Assembly (NCBI GenBank): GCA_949294395.1
Contig: CASFGU010000050.1
Span: forward strand, 1-55,165
DNA: 55,165 nucleotides
Reading direction: 5' to 3'
DNA from: an uncultured bacterium
GTDB taxonomy: Bacteria; Cyanobacteriota; Vampirovibrionia; Gastranaerophilales; Gastranaerophilaceae
In this document: positions 32,664 through 41,078 of the stretch, piece after piece
How the letters are laid out: every line of letters begins with the position of its first letter
Numbering within the stretch: position 1 is the first letter of the stretch
Made by a program: the position numbers and the translations under genes
The notes under the pieces: generated by a model
The model's input: only the letters and a program-made list of their open reading frames with translations
Told to the model about the DNA's origin: nothing
Database searches by the model: none

Positions 32664-33672
32664 ATGAAAACACAGTCATATCAAGTAAAACGGGGGGGGG
32701 GGGCAACCTGATTTAAGCCCTGACCAGCACAATAATGAAAAATCTGCGGCAGGTAAAATTTATGATTGTTTTAGTTTTTTTAATGAGCTTGATATTTTAG
32801 AGATTCGTTTGAATGTTTTGAATGATATTGTTGACAAATTTGTTATAGTTGAGGCAACAAAAACTCATACCGGCAAAGATAAGCCGCTTTATTTTCTGGA
32901 AAACAGGGAAAGATTTAAGGAGTTTGAGGATAAAATTATACACATTGTTGTGGATGATATACCGCCTTTGACATCTACATGGGTTCTGGAAAATTACCAG
33001 AGAAACTGTATATCGCGCGGGCTTAAGGACTGTAAAGATAATGATATTATTATGATTTCCGATGCCGATGAAATTCCTGACCCGAAAGTTATTTTGAAAG
33101 TTAAGGACAAACCCGGTATCAAATCATTAAAGATGTTCGGATTTTATTACTGGCTTAATAATGTAGCGGCGGGCATGAAGTTTAATCATGCAACAAAAAT
33201 TCTTTCATACAAAGATTACAAAAATATTCTCGATGATATAGAGGTTAATCATCCCGGTGTTCTGCCGGAGTGGAACAGGTGCACAACTGCCACAAAGATA
33301 CGGCTTTACGACGGTCTTGAACGTCAGAAATATTACAACTATGCCGGCTGGCATTTCGGGTATACCGGAGGTGCGGAGGTTCTAGCAGCAAAACTTCAAA
33401 GTGTAGCGGTTCACGGGGATGAAGTTTTAGTTGCACAGCAAAAAAGAGATTATACAAAAGATGCCCGTATGCTCCCTTCCTCTCAAAAATTTGAAAATTA
33501 CGATTTAATACCTGTCAGAGTTGATAGAAGTTTTCCTGAATATCTTGTCAAAAATAAGGCAAAATATAAGCATCTTTTTACAAAGGAAACGAACAAAACG
33601 ATATTCTGGGATTGCATAGTCAAAATTAAGCTGATAAATCTTCTAAGGAGCAAGAAAAACAAGATACGGTAG
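32664..33672 (+). CDS. Family 17 glycosyltransferase, phase-variable, off in this copy
   Basis: A GT17 (N-acetylglucosaminyltransferase-like) enzyme: KIYDCFSFFNELDILEIRL, then FVIVEATKTHTGKDKPLYF, the DADEIPDP metal motif near residue 120, and WHFGYTGG. AAAGGAGATC lies before the ATG at 32664, but a G12 tract at 32692-32703 throws the reading into a stop 17 codons on. With 11 or 14 Gs the ORF would be continuous: 11 Gs gives 1,008 bases, 335 residues. A shorter translation from TTG 32809 removes the conserved head, so I prefer the ATG with slipped-strand switching. The gene body is intact, which argues against simple decay. Confidence 0.8.
32692..32703 (+). repeat. G12 homopolymer (contingency tract)
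   Basis: Twelve Gs, ten codons into the GT17 gene, in a region of otherwise low GC. Loss of one G or gain of two restores the downstream frame. The tract is followed by CAACCTGATTTAAGCCCT, similar to the CAAGTAGTTTAAGCTCT following the G11 tract at 53134-53144. Confidence 0.9.
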
Positions 33673-33715
33673 GATACTTGCCAGATTTGTAATTAACTGT
33701 TATTATTGACATATT

Positions 33716-35248
33716 ATGAATAATATTTTAAATCTTACCTCATTTAAGAAAGACTTTCTTGCTTCAATAATAGTATTTTTAATAGCAATGCCGCTTGCTA
33801 TCGGAATTTCCATAGCATGCGGGCTTCCTGTATACAGCGGTCTTGTGGCAGCTGTAATCGGCGGAATTGTTGTCGGGGCGTTTTCAGGGAATTCTCTGCA
33901 GGTCTCGGGGCCGGCAGCAGGCTTAATCCTGATTATTGTGGATATAATTGCGACACTCGGTGTTGACAAATTATTTTTGATAATTTTTGTAGTCGGGCTT
34001 ATGCAGATAATTTTCGGGCTGTTTTCTCTCGGGAAATGGTTCAGGGCGATTTCGCCTGCGATTATTCAGGGAATGCTTGCGGGTATCGGGATTTCTATAT
34101 TTCTCTCGCAGTTTCACATAATGCTTGACAGCAAACCGCAGAATACTTTTTTTGAAAATATCGGTGATTTATGGTCTGTTATTTATAATTCTGTCCTGCC
34201 GTTTGACGGCTCGCAGCACCACCATGCAGCGTTTATCGGGATTCTTACTATCGGCTGCATAATCCTGTGGAATAATATTCAGGATAAAAGGTTCAAAGTT
34301 ATTCCTGCTGCGCTTGTGGCTGTTCTTGCTGCATCTCTTGTTGCCGGAATTTTTCATTTTGATATAAATTACATTCAAATCGATGGAAATTTCTGGGAGA
34401 ATGTCAGGCTTATCAGTATTTCAACTTTCAAGGATGTTTTGGATTTTAAAATTCTTTTGAGCGCGTTAATCATTACTTTTATTGCAAGTGCGGAAACTCT
34501 TTTAACCTCAAACGCTATAGATAAAATGTGCGAGCGTTCAAAGACCGATTACAATAAAGAAATTATCGCACAGGGTATAGGAAACTCCCTTTCGGGACTG
34601 GTCGGAGGGCTTCCTGTAACAGGAGTAATTGTGAGGAGTGCTGCAAATATTAATGCGGAGGCCGAGACGAGATTTTCAACAATTATGCACGGTATCTGGA
34701 TTTTGTTATTTGTGACATTTTTCCCGCAGATTTTAAATTACATCCCGCAGGCATCGCTTGCTGCAATTCTTGTTTATACAGGATATAAACTTGTGGATGT
34801 CAGAGCTGCTAAAAATCTTTTTAGCCTTAGCAAAGGCGAGTTTGCAATTTATATGATTACCCTTGTCGCAATTCTGTTTACGAATTTGTTTGAAGGGATT
34901 CTCGTCGGTTTTGGTGCGGCTATTGCAAAAAGCGTATTCAAAATGCTGAAGGTTCATATTACGGTTGAGGATGGCGAGGAAGAAAACAAGGTTATCGTAA
35001 AACTTAAGGGCAACATAATTTTTCTGCAGCTGCCGCAGCTTATAGATATTTTTGAGAATCTTCCGGAGGATAAAGAAATCTATGTCTGTGCGGACAGACT
35101 TCATTTTATGGATCATGCGTGCGTGGATTTTATTCGCGACTGGGAAGCTGCAAAGCAGGCTTCCGGCAAGAATAATGTAGAAGTCGACTGGAGCCGTATC
35201 AGAAGAACTTACCCGAATTTTAAATGGAGAAAATTTCATAAAAATTAA
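33716..35248 (+). CDS. SulP family anion transporter
   Basis: 510 residues. The membrane domain shows the SLC26/SulP marks: FLIAMPLAIGISIACGLPVYSGLVAAVIGG near 22-50, VSGPAAGLILIIVDI near 63-77, and GGLPVTGVIVRSAANINAEA near 285-305. A cytoplasmic STAS-type domain follows from about 415 to 500 (VIVKLKGNIIFLQLPQLID, MDHACVDFI). Prokaryotic members carry bicarbonate, sulfate or dicarboxylates; the single genes of this type in cyanobacteria include BicA, but the substrate cannot be read here. It stands alone. Confidence 0.93.
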   Translation: MNNILNLTSFKKDFLASIIVFLIAMPLAIGISIACGLPVYSGLVAAVIGGIVVGAFSGNSLQVSGPAAGLILIIVDIIATLGVDKLFLIIFVVGLMQIIFGLFSLGKWFRAISPAIIQGMLAGIGISIFLSQFHIMLDSKPQNTFFENIGDLWSVIYNSVLPFDGSQHHHAAFIGILTIGCIILWNNIQDKRFKVIPAALVAVLAASLVAGIFHFDINYIQIDGNFWENVRLISISTFKDVLDFKILLSALIITFIASAETLLTSNAIDKMCERSKTDYNKEIIAQGIGNSLSGLVGGLPVTGVIVRSAANINAEAETRFSTIMHGIWILLFVTFFPQILNYIPQASLAAILVYTGYKLVDVRAAKNLFSLSKGEFAIYMITLVAILFTNLFEGILVGFGAAIAKSVFKMLKVHITVEDGEEENKVIVKLKGNIIFLQLPQLIDIFENLPEDKEIYVCADRLHFMDHACVDFIRDWEAAKQASGKNNVEVDWSRIRRTYPNFKWRKFHKN

Positions 35249-35357
35249 TTATACTTTCCGCTAATTTATCTTACTTATCGGATTGTGCTTTTTTCCGATT
35301 TAATCACTGCGGAAATCTTCTATAATAACTCTGTCACTAAATTTGAAGGAGTAAATT

Positions 35358-35576
35358 ATGGAAAAAAATCACGACGATAAGGAAACACTCAAAGAAAAAG
35401 CCGAAAAAACTGCTGGTAAAATTAAAGCAGATGTAAAACACGGTGTTGAAGCCGCCAAAGAAAAAGCTCACGATGTGAAAGAAAATATTAAGGAAGGCGC
35501 TGAAAAAGTAAAAGATAAAATTGCCGAAAAAAAAGAAGAGCTGAAAGACAAAAAAGAACATAAAAAAACAGCTTAA
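35358..35576 (+). CDS. Small charged amphipathic-helix protein (LEA/YtxH-like)
   Basis: 72 residues, almost half Lys plus Glu, no Cys or aromatic core. It shows an 11-residue-like periodicity of the LEA type (EKAEKTAGKIKADVKH, GVEAAKEKAHDVKENI, EGAEKVKDKIAEKKEEL), expected to form a long amphipathic helix on membranes or under desiccation. Strong ribosome site (GAAGGAG) and a strong terminator five bases after the stop codon suggest a well-expressed single gene. Function inferred from composition only. Confidence 0.75.
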   Translation: MEKNHDDKETLKEKAEKTAGKIKADVKHGVEAAKEKAHDVKENIKEGAEKVKDKIAEKKEELKDKKEHKKTA

Positions 35577-35580
35577 TTAA

Positions 35581-35621
35581 AAAGAGGACGGCCGGACAGT
35601 TTTCCGGCCGTCCTCTTTTTA
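35581..35621 (+). terminator. Strong Rho-independent terminator
   Basis: AAAGAGGACGGCCGG paired with CCGGCCGTCCTCTTT around ACAGTTTT, followed by T and A runs on both sides. Confidence 0.92.
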
Positions 35622-35751
35622 AAAATTAAACGTGCAAAGGTTAAGTTGACTGCATAGTCTGCGGTTCAATTTTGCGGTAAGCGTTTTTTGAAACACATTT
35701 TCAAATCTGTTTGAGGATATTCTGCTTATTATTGCCGCTGTCACGTACATT

Positions 35752-36327
35752 TTACGAATTTTCCCGATAAATTAATTCCAGAATTTCTTCTCTGCATTCA
35801 ACTTTTTTATGCAGCGCTTCAAAAACTGAAGCAACATCTTTTTTAATTTTTTCCCTGTCAGGAATTTTTCCGTCAAAACTTTTATAAAGAAGTTTCATCT
35901 TTAATTTTTTTAAGGGGTTTGGAAAATAATAGACGAAGTCCAGTTCACTGCAGCCGAGTTTTTTGTAAAAGTTCATCCGTCTTATTGTTTGAGGGTAATT
36001 TTCATCTTCAGGTTCAACCTCAAAGTAGCAGCCCTTCAGGTGTGAATATTTTTCAAACAGTGCATTAAGAATTTTTCCGCCGTAACCTTTCGAGTGAAAC
36101 TTTTTCAGTACGGCAATATAATCCACCCAGATAAAATCTTTTTCCAGATAGAGGATATATCCGATTAAGTTGTCATCATCAAAGACAAGTCCGGGTTTGT
36201 AATCTCCACTGGTAAGCAGAGTGTTGTATTCCGCATAAGGTTTCAATTCTTCCGGCGGAAACTGCTGCTGCATATCAGAATAAATTTCTTCATCAATCGT
36301 GTTTTTATTAACAAATTTCAGTGTCAT
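35752..36327 (-). CDS. GNAT-family N-acetyltransferase
   Basis: 191 residues. The GNAT core is seen as strand FIWVDYIAVLKKF, the acetyl-CoA loop SKGYGGKILNALFEKY (a variant of Q/RxxGxG/A) near 95-110, and YFEVEPEDENYPQTIRRMNFYKKLG near 122-146. A basic C-terminal helix region is extra. The start codon overlaps the stop codon of the histidine kinase (ATGA), so it is the third gene of the regulator/kinase operon, with translational coupling. Its acceptor is unknown; the operon suggests a signalling or stress role. Confidence 0.85.
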   Translation of the reverse strand: MTLKFVNKNTIDEEIYSDMQQQFPPEELKPYAEYNTLLTSGDYKPGLVFDDDNLIGYILYLEKDFIWVDYIAVLKKFHSKGYGGKILNALFEKYSHLKGCYFEVEPEDENYPQTIRRMNFYKKLGCSELDFVYYFPNPLKKLKMKLLYKSFDGKIPDREKIKKDVASVFEALHKKVECREEILELIYRENS

Positions 36328-37991
36328 GCAAAAATTATATCATAATTGTTTTCTGATGTTGAAGCTATATTTTTTGACAATGGAATTATAAATCCGAAAG
36401 AGTTCTTGTTGTTTTTTTTGCTTTCTGCAATTAGACTGCCGCCGTGAGCTTCTATAATTTGTTTTGCCAGATGAAGTTTCAGGCAGAATCCGATTTTATT
36501 GTAGGAGGAGTGTCCTCTGTATTTGTCAAACATTGCGGAAAGTGCTTCCTCTTTAATAAACGGGCTGTTGGTGATTATTCTAAATTCTAAATAGTCATGA
36601 TTTTTTTTGATAATAATTTCAGCTTTTGTTCGCTCAAAAGCATAGGAAATACTGTTTTCGAGAATGTTAGAAATCGCACTTTGTAAAAAGTTTTTATCCC
36701 CGTTAATTGTATATATATTTGAATTTGGTCTAATAATAATTTCAAGATTTTTTTCGTTCGCTTTTTTAGCGAGATTGTTGCAGCACTCGGCTGTAAGTTC
36801 CACAAGATTGACGTCATCATGCTGAAGTTTGATTTCTTCGTTTTCAAATTTATAGGAAAACAGAACGGTTGATACCATATCGTACATGTTATTGCAAGAG
36901 TCGAGGATTAATTTAAGCATTTCCCGCTGTTCGGCATTCGGTTCTCCGAACATTCCGCTTATCAGCATTTCAAGCGACCTGACCTGCGCTATTACCGGAG
37001 TTTTTAAATCGTGGCTCAGAGTTGCAACAAAGCGTTCTCTCTGATGTTCGGCTTCCTTTTCTTTTTGAATATTGAGTAAAAATACGGTTATCCCTATGAC
37101 TTCTTTCTGTGCATTTATAAACGGAACACGGTATTCTTTGTACCATGATGGATTTTTATCTGGGAATTTATATATGTGTTCTGTGATAAGAGGTTTTTTT
37201 TCTCTCAGTACAATATTATTTTCATCAATCAGCATTCTCTCATCGGTTTCTGTAAATGTTTTTGCAATATTTAAACCTGATAATTCTGCATTACCGGCAA
37301 GTTCCAGAAATTCACTGTTACCTTTTATGTATCTGCCTTCTTTGTCAGTTACAAAAAATGCCATAGGAAGATTATTGAGCATCCCGCTTATTTGTTTATT
37401 TTTTTCCATAAAGTTAAAGCGCATGCGCTCTCTTATTGTAATATCTCTTGCAATTGTAATAATCCCTGTTACTTTGCCGTTTTTTATAGTGGGAGCCGAG
37501 ATAATATCATAGATTCTTTCGCCCTTGCCCGGGTATTTAACCGGAAGGGTATATTTTGTACTTTTGCCGGTTTCAAGAACTTTTTTATCATTTTTTATAA
37601 TTACGGCAGCGGTTTTTTGCGGCAGCAATTCAAACGGTGTTTTGTTAATAATTTTGCCGAGATGTTTTTGCTGCAACAGTTTAAACACCGCCTTATTACA
37701 ACCGATATAGCGGAATTCTTTGTTTTTATATGTTATAAGATCCGGACAGTTTTCACTGAAAGTATCAATCAATTCTTCAAGCCGGTCAGTTTTAATTTTT
37801 AAACTTTTAAGCAGTTTTTTATTTTCAATGTAAGCAGTAAGCAATGCCAGTATCAGACCTACTGTCACGAGTGTATCGGGGCTTGAACTTACTGCAGCAT
37901 CTGCATAGACGCTCCAGATTATAAAGCCCGCAAAAAATGTATAGAAAATACTTTTTACTACTTTTTTGCTCATATTAAGTTTTCTTTTCAA
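36324..37991 (-). CDS. PAS-domain sensor histidine kinase with degenerate ATP-binding G1 box
   Basis: 555 residues: two N-terminal membrane helices with a short gap (13-53), PAS domain 1 (about 70-185), PAS domain 2 (about 200-312), then HisKA with LSHDLKTP (H327). The N box is LQSAISNILENSISYAF (436-452). The G1 box DxGxG is missing and replaced by TNSPFIKEEAL (474-484); the G2 region reads GFCLKL (501-506), then EAHGGSL. So ATP binding may be altered, or the protein may be mainly a phosphatase. It lies three bases after the LuxR-type regulator in one operon. Confidence 0.88.
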   Translation of the reverse strand: MKRKLNMSKKVVKSIFYTFFAGFIIWSVYADAAVSSSPDTLVTVGLILALLTAYIENKKLLKSLKIKTDRLEELIDTFSENCPDLITYKNKEFRYIGCNKAVFKLLQQKHLGKIINKTPFELLPQKTAAVIIKNDKKVLETGKSTKYTLPVKYPGKGERIYDIISAPTIKNGKVTGIITIARDITIRERMRFNFMEKNKQISGMLNNLPMAFFVTDKEGRYIKGNSEFLELAGNAELSGLNIAKTFTETDERMLIDENNIVLREKKPLITEHIYKFPDKNPSWYKEYRVPFINAQKEVIGITVFLLNIQKEKEAEHQRERFVATLSHDLKTPVIAQVRSLEMLISGMFGEPNAEQREMLKLILDSCNNMYDMVSTVLFSYKFENEEIKLQHDDVNLVELTAECCNNLAKKANEKNLEIIIRPNSNIYTINGDKNFLQSAISNILENSISYAFERTKAEIIIKKNHDYLEFRIITNSPFIKEEALSAMFDKYRGHSSYNKIGFCLKLHLAKQIIEAHGGSLIAESKKNNKNSFGFIIPLSKNIASTSENNYDIIFA

Positions 37992-37994
37992 TTA

Positions 37995-38669
37995 TTAATT
38001 TTTTAAAAGGTCATACTTGACTGCTTTTACGGCAGCCTGAACTCTATCCGTTACGGACAGTTTAGATAGGATTTTGCAGACGTGAGATTTTGCGGTATGC
38101 GGGCTTATCATCATAATATCACCTATTTGTGTGTTAGATTTGCCCTCAACCATAAGTTTTAATATTTCGAGTTCTTTTTCTGTGAGATTTACTTTAAGTC
38201 TTTCTTTTGTAATGTAAAGGTTATTAAAATCTGTTGATTCCGGTACCGGAAAAACAGAAAGAGCCATTCTTGCAATTCTGGAATCAATCCAGACCGCGCC
38301 TTTGTGGACTTCTTTGATAACATTGCAAAGGTCAGGCATAGACAGATCTTTTAGCGCGTAGGCACTTGCACCGGAGGATAATGATGCAAAGATTTCTTCT
38401 TCCCTGTCATGGGAAGTGAGTACAATAACTTTTGTCCGGGGAAACTTGCGGCTGATTATTTTAGTAGCCTCAAGACCGTTCATATAAGGCAGTCCGAGAT
38501 CCATTAAAACGACATCGGCCCTACGTTTTTTCATTGCTTCAAGACCTTCTTCCGCTGTTTCAAAATCCCCTAACACTTCAAATTCATTATATCGGGTAAA
38601 ATGATGTTTATAAGTTTTTCTTGTCAATAAATAATCTTCTATAATGTATATCGTAATTTTGTCAGTCAT
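37995..38669 (-). CDS. NarL/LuxR-family response regulator
   Basis: 224 residues. Receiver with E11/D12, phosphoacceptor D57 (VVLMDLGLPYMNG), the switch Thr in VIVLTSHD near 85, and the Lys in YALKDLS near 107. The output LuxR HTH is LTEKELEILKLMVEGKSN and PHTAKSHVCKILSKLSV near 155-205. First gene of an operon with the adjoining histidine kinase, its likely partner, and a GNAT enzyme. Targets unknown. Confidence 0.93.
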   Translation of the reverse strand: MTDKITIYIIEDYLLTRKTYKHHFTRYNEFEVLGDFETAEEGLEAMKKRRADVVLMDLGLPYMNGLEATKIISRKFPRTKVIVLTSHDREEEIFASLSSGASAYALKDLSMPDLCNVIKEVHKGAVWIDSRIARMALSVFPVPESTDFNNLYITKERLKVNLTEKELEILKLMVEGKSNTQIGDIMMISPHTAKSHVCKILSKLSVTDRVQAAVKAVKYDLLKN

Positions 38670-38775
38670 CTATCCAGTTATTACCTCCATAACTTTCTAA
38701 TGATAAACTTGACAAATAAAATTTTCTATCACCCGACTGGGTATTTATTGAAAAGCCTCAATCGTTTTTCAGATC

Positions 38776-39441
38776 CTAAGTTGTAACAACACGGTTTCTG
38801 CCGGTATTTTTTGCCTGATAAAGCGCCCTATCTGCGCTGTCGAGGAATTCGCTTGCAGTTTCTATATTTTCTTTGTTAGCATTTACACCGATACTCACGG
38901 TTATTTTTATCGGGGTGTGATTGTATTTGAACGGATAATTCTCAATACGCGAGCGGAGTCTTTCAAGAGGAATAAGAGCTTTTTCAAGCGGAGTTTCTGT
39001 CAGAAGCGCAACAAATTCTTCCCCGCCGTATCTGAAAATTAAATCAGTTTTTCTGAAGGTTTCCATAATCAGATAAGCCGCCTCTTTCAACACGTAATCC
39101 CCGCAAAGATGTCCGTATGTATCGTTTATTTTTTTGAAAAAATCTATGTCGATAATTGCAATACTCAAATCATTTTTATAGCGTTTTGCTCTTAAAAATT
39201 CTCTTTCCAGATGAACATCAAGGCTTCTGCGGTTATACAATCCGGTCAGAGCATCAGTAACCGAGAGGTGTTTTGTGTGTGAATACATAAAGTTGATTTT
39301 TCTGATTACGTCAAGTTTATTGCTCTCCGGCACCGGAAAATTTGTTATAATCTCCTCAATATTTTTCTGTATTTCGTCCAGAATCTCCGGCGGTATATCA
39401 AAGCTAAGATTATCTAAATCTGTTTCGTTTTTATCAGCCAT
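38776..39441 (-). CDS. Diguanylate cyclase
   Basis: Makes cyclic di-GMP. I start it at the ATG giving MADKNETDLDNL (221 residues), which has GAGGAG before it; the longer reading adds an unlikely hydrophobic N-terminus. The active site is RYGGEEF (GGEEF variant). The inhibitory I site RKTD lies the standard five residues upstream of GGEEF, so product inhibition is expected. The rest of the GGDEF domain is normal: DALTGLYNRRSLD, IDIDFFKKINDTYGH, SIGVNANKENI, ADRALYQAK. The N-terminal 60 residues are helical and may dimerise. No EAL domain or PilZ protein is seen in the window. Confidence 0.93.
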   Translation of the reverse strand: MADKNETDLDNLSFDIPPEILDEIQKNIEEIITNFPVPESNKLDVIRKINFMYSHTKHLSVTDALTGLYNRRSLDVHLEREFLRAKRYKNDLSIAIIDIDFFKKINDTYGHLCGDYVLKEAAYLIMETFRKTDLIFRYGGEEFVALLTETPLEKALIPLERLRSRIENYPFKYNHTPIKITVSIGVNANKENIETASEFLDSADRALYQAKNTGRNRVVTT

Positions 39442-39515
39442 AATCTCCTCTTTACTAAACTGATTATAACATAAAATTTGATTAAAAAGAGTTTTTTTGC
39501 TAAAGTTTACACAAG

Positions 39516-40106
39516 ATGAAATTAAGAACGGAAGAAATTTTAGCAAAGTTTTCTAAAGACGGTTCTCATCCTCATGAAGTCAGGCGTATAGCACTTTTGT
39601 TGTTTGATGAATTAAACCGGAAGGTTAAGGAAATGCCGCCTCAGGACAGAAAAATTCTTGAAAGTGCAGCACTTCTTCATGATATAGGGTATTACGTGGA
39701 GGCAAAATCCCACAACAAGCACTCCCGCAGGATTATTCTTGAGAATGGGCTGGAAGAATTTTCTCCGCACGATACAAAACTTGTTGCCTGTATTGCACGT
39801 TTTCATAGAGGAAGCCTTCCGGATAAAGAAAAACATGATTTCTATGCCGAGTTTGAAAAAAAAGACAGAAAAAGGATAAAGCGTCTTGCAGGAATTTTAC
39901 GTGTTGCAGACGGACTTGACGGTTCTCACCTTTCTGCAATTAAAAAAATTACCGTGAACTATGATGAAGAAAATAATATTATAGAAATATACCTGACACC
40001 GGAAACCCCTGAATTCCGTCCGGATATTACGGCTGCAATAAGAAAAAGAGATTTGCTGGAAATAGGGTTTAAATGCCAGTCAGTGCTTAGGTTTTCGAAT
40101 TTCTAA
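39516..40106 (+). CDS. HD-domain phosphohydrolase (Ppx/GppA C-terminal type)
   Basis: 196 residues. The metal-binding residues are H and HD in PHEVRRIALLLFDEL and ALLHDIGYYV, with further His in SHNKHSRRI and FHRGSLP, and D in RVADGLDGSHLSAI. The layout is that of the free-standing C-terminal domain of exopolyphosphatase/pppGppase proteins, without the ASKHA part. It is divergent from the diguanylate cyclase, with 74 bases between starts. Activity on polyphosphate or nucleotides is inferred. Confidence 0.82.
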   Translation: MKLRTEEILAKFSKDGSHPHEVRRIALLLFDELNRKVKEMPPQDRKILESAALLHDIGYYVEAKSHNKHSRRIILENGLEEFSPHDTKLVACIARFHRGSLPDKEKHDFYAEFEKKDRKRIKRLAGILRVADGLDGSHLSAIKKITVNYDEENNIIEIYLTPETPEFRPDITAAIRKRDLLEIGFKCQSVLRFSNF

Positions 40107-40205
40107 CACTTTGTAACAAAAAATTTACAAAAACACTAAAAATTGTAACATTTCTTTATGAAAAATACTTTATATATATAAGGGAAAAATATAAGGAAAA
40201 AAGTT

Positions 40206-40493
40206 ATGAGTGGTTTCGATGTAAATGTTTTGAGTACAAAACCGGTAATCAGAGAAGCCGCAAGCATGCAAAACGACGGCGGCGCTGGTAATCTCGGTTA
40301 CATGCAGCAGGGTGAAAGCGAACAGGAGGAGAAAAAACGCCGTCTTGATGAAAGCATTTTTTCTAAAAAAGAAAAAGACGTTTTTGTTTCCGAAAAGGAT
40401 TTGAAATTCAAAGAACCCGAAGAAAAATTTTCTATTGCGAAATTTATTGCACAGATAATTTTCACTTTTAAAAAATTTTTCAATATTAAGTAA
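40206..40493 (+). CDS. Small hypothetical protein, lineage type
   Basis: 95 residues, highly charged: MSGFDVNVLSTKPVIREA, Gly-rich MQNDGGAGNLGYMQQG, then EQEEKKRRLDESIFSKKEKD, and a hydrophobic-basic tail FIAQIIFTFKKFFNIK that could touch membranes. AAGGAAAAAAG precedes the ATG. No family recognised. Confidence 0.6.
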   Translation: MSGFDVNVLSTKPVIREAASMQNDGGAGNLGYMQQGESEQEEKKRRLDESIFSKKEKDVFVSEKDLKFKEPEEKFSIAKFIAQIIFTFKKFFNIK

Positions 40494-40506
40494 TATTTAA
40501 AAAGGC

Positions 40507-40557
40507 TTTACAACAGAAAAATTTCATAATAATATTATTAGTGTAAATAGTACACTA
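40507..40557 (+). promoter_or_regulatory. Promoter and operator-like repeat before 40576
   Basis: TTTACA (40507-40512), 17 bases, TAATAT (40530-40535), then a perfect 7-bp inverted repeat TAGTGTA-AATAG-TACACTA at 40539-40557 covering the expected start point. Confidence 0.6.
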
Positions 40558-40575
40558 GTTAAAGGAAATTTTATT

Positions 40576-40935
40576 ATGAGAATTGATTTTAAACCCCAGA
40601 GATTAGTTCAGCATCTTGCTGTTGAGGAAAAAGTTGCGGGTACTGTACGACGCTTGATTGCAGCCCCGAAAGGCAAAACTATTGATATGACACTTACAAA
40701 TATTGACAGTTTAGGTAATGTTTACCCGAAAGGATACTACATATCATCTTACAGAACTTATGATAAAACCGGAATGCTTGAAAAGTCCATGGACAGAAAC
40801 GTTACAGGCACTGCAAATTCCGAAAGTGTCGTTAAGAAAACTAAGAAAGATATGACCGGTAAATTTGCGGGCTACAGTACCACAACTATTGTAAGAAATA
40901 ACAAAAATATCACAATGTGTGAAGCGGCTAAGTAA
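40576..40935 (+). CDS. Small hypothetical protein
   Basis: 119 residues, basic, beta-rich pattern (KTIDMTLTNIDSLGNVYPKG, YSTTTIVRNNKNITM). No signal, no membrane helix. The start RIDFKPQRLVQHLAVEEK suggests a conserved lineage protein, but I know no family. Its ATG follows AAAGGAAA and a clear promoter with an operator-like inverted repeat, so it is probably regulated. A hairpin (about 40969-41020) follows the stop codon. Confidence 0.65.
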   Translation: MRIDFKPQRLVQHLAVEEKVAGTVRRLIAAPKGKTIDMTLTNIDSLGNVYPKGYYISSYRTYDKTGMLEKSMDRNVTGTANSESVVKKTKKDMTGKFAGYSTTTIVRNNKNITMCEAAK

Positions 40936-41078
40936 GCCCTTTGAGAATAAGACGTTAGGCCGCCGAGTTAATCAAAAAAGTTCTTTTGCAGAGCTGGTTT
41001 TTAAGTTGAACTTAGCGGCTTATTGTCATGTATATGAAAGTATTATATAAAATTTTCTTTTTATGTTACTATTAATCT

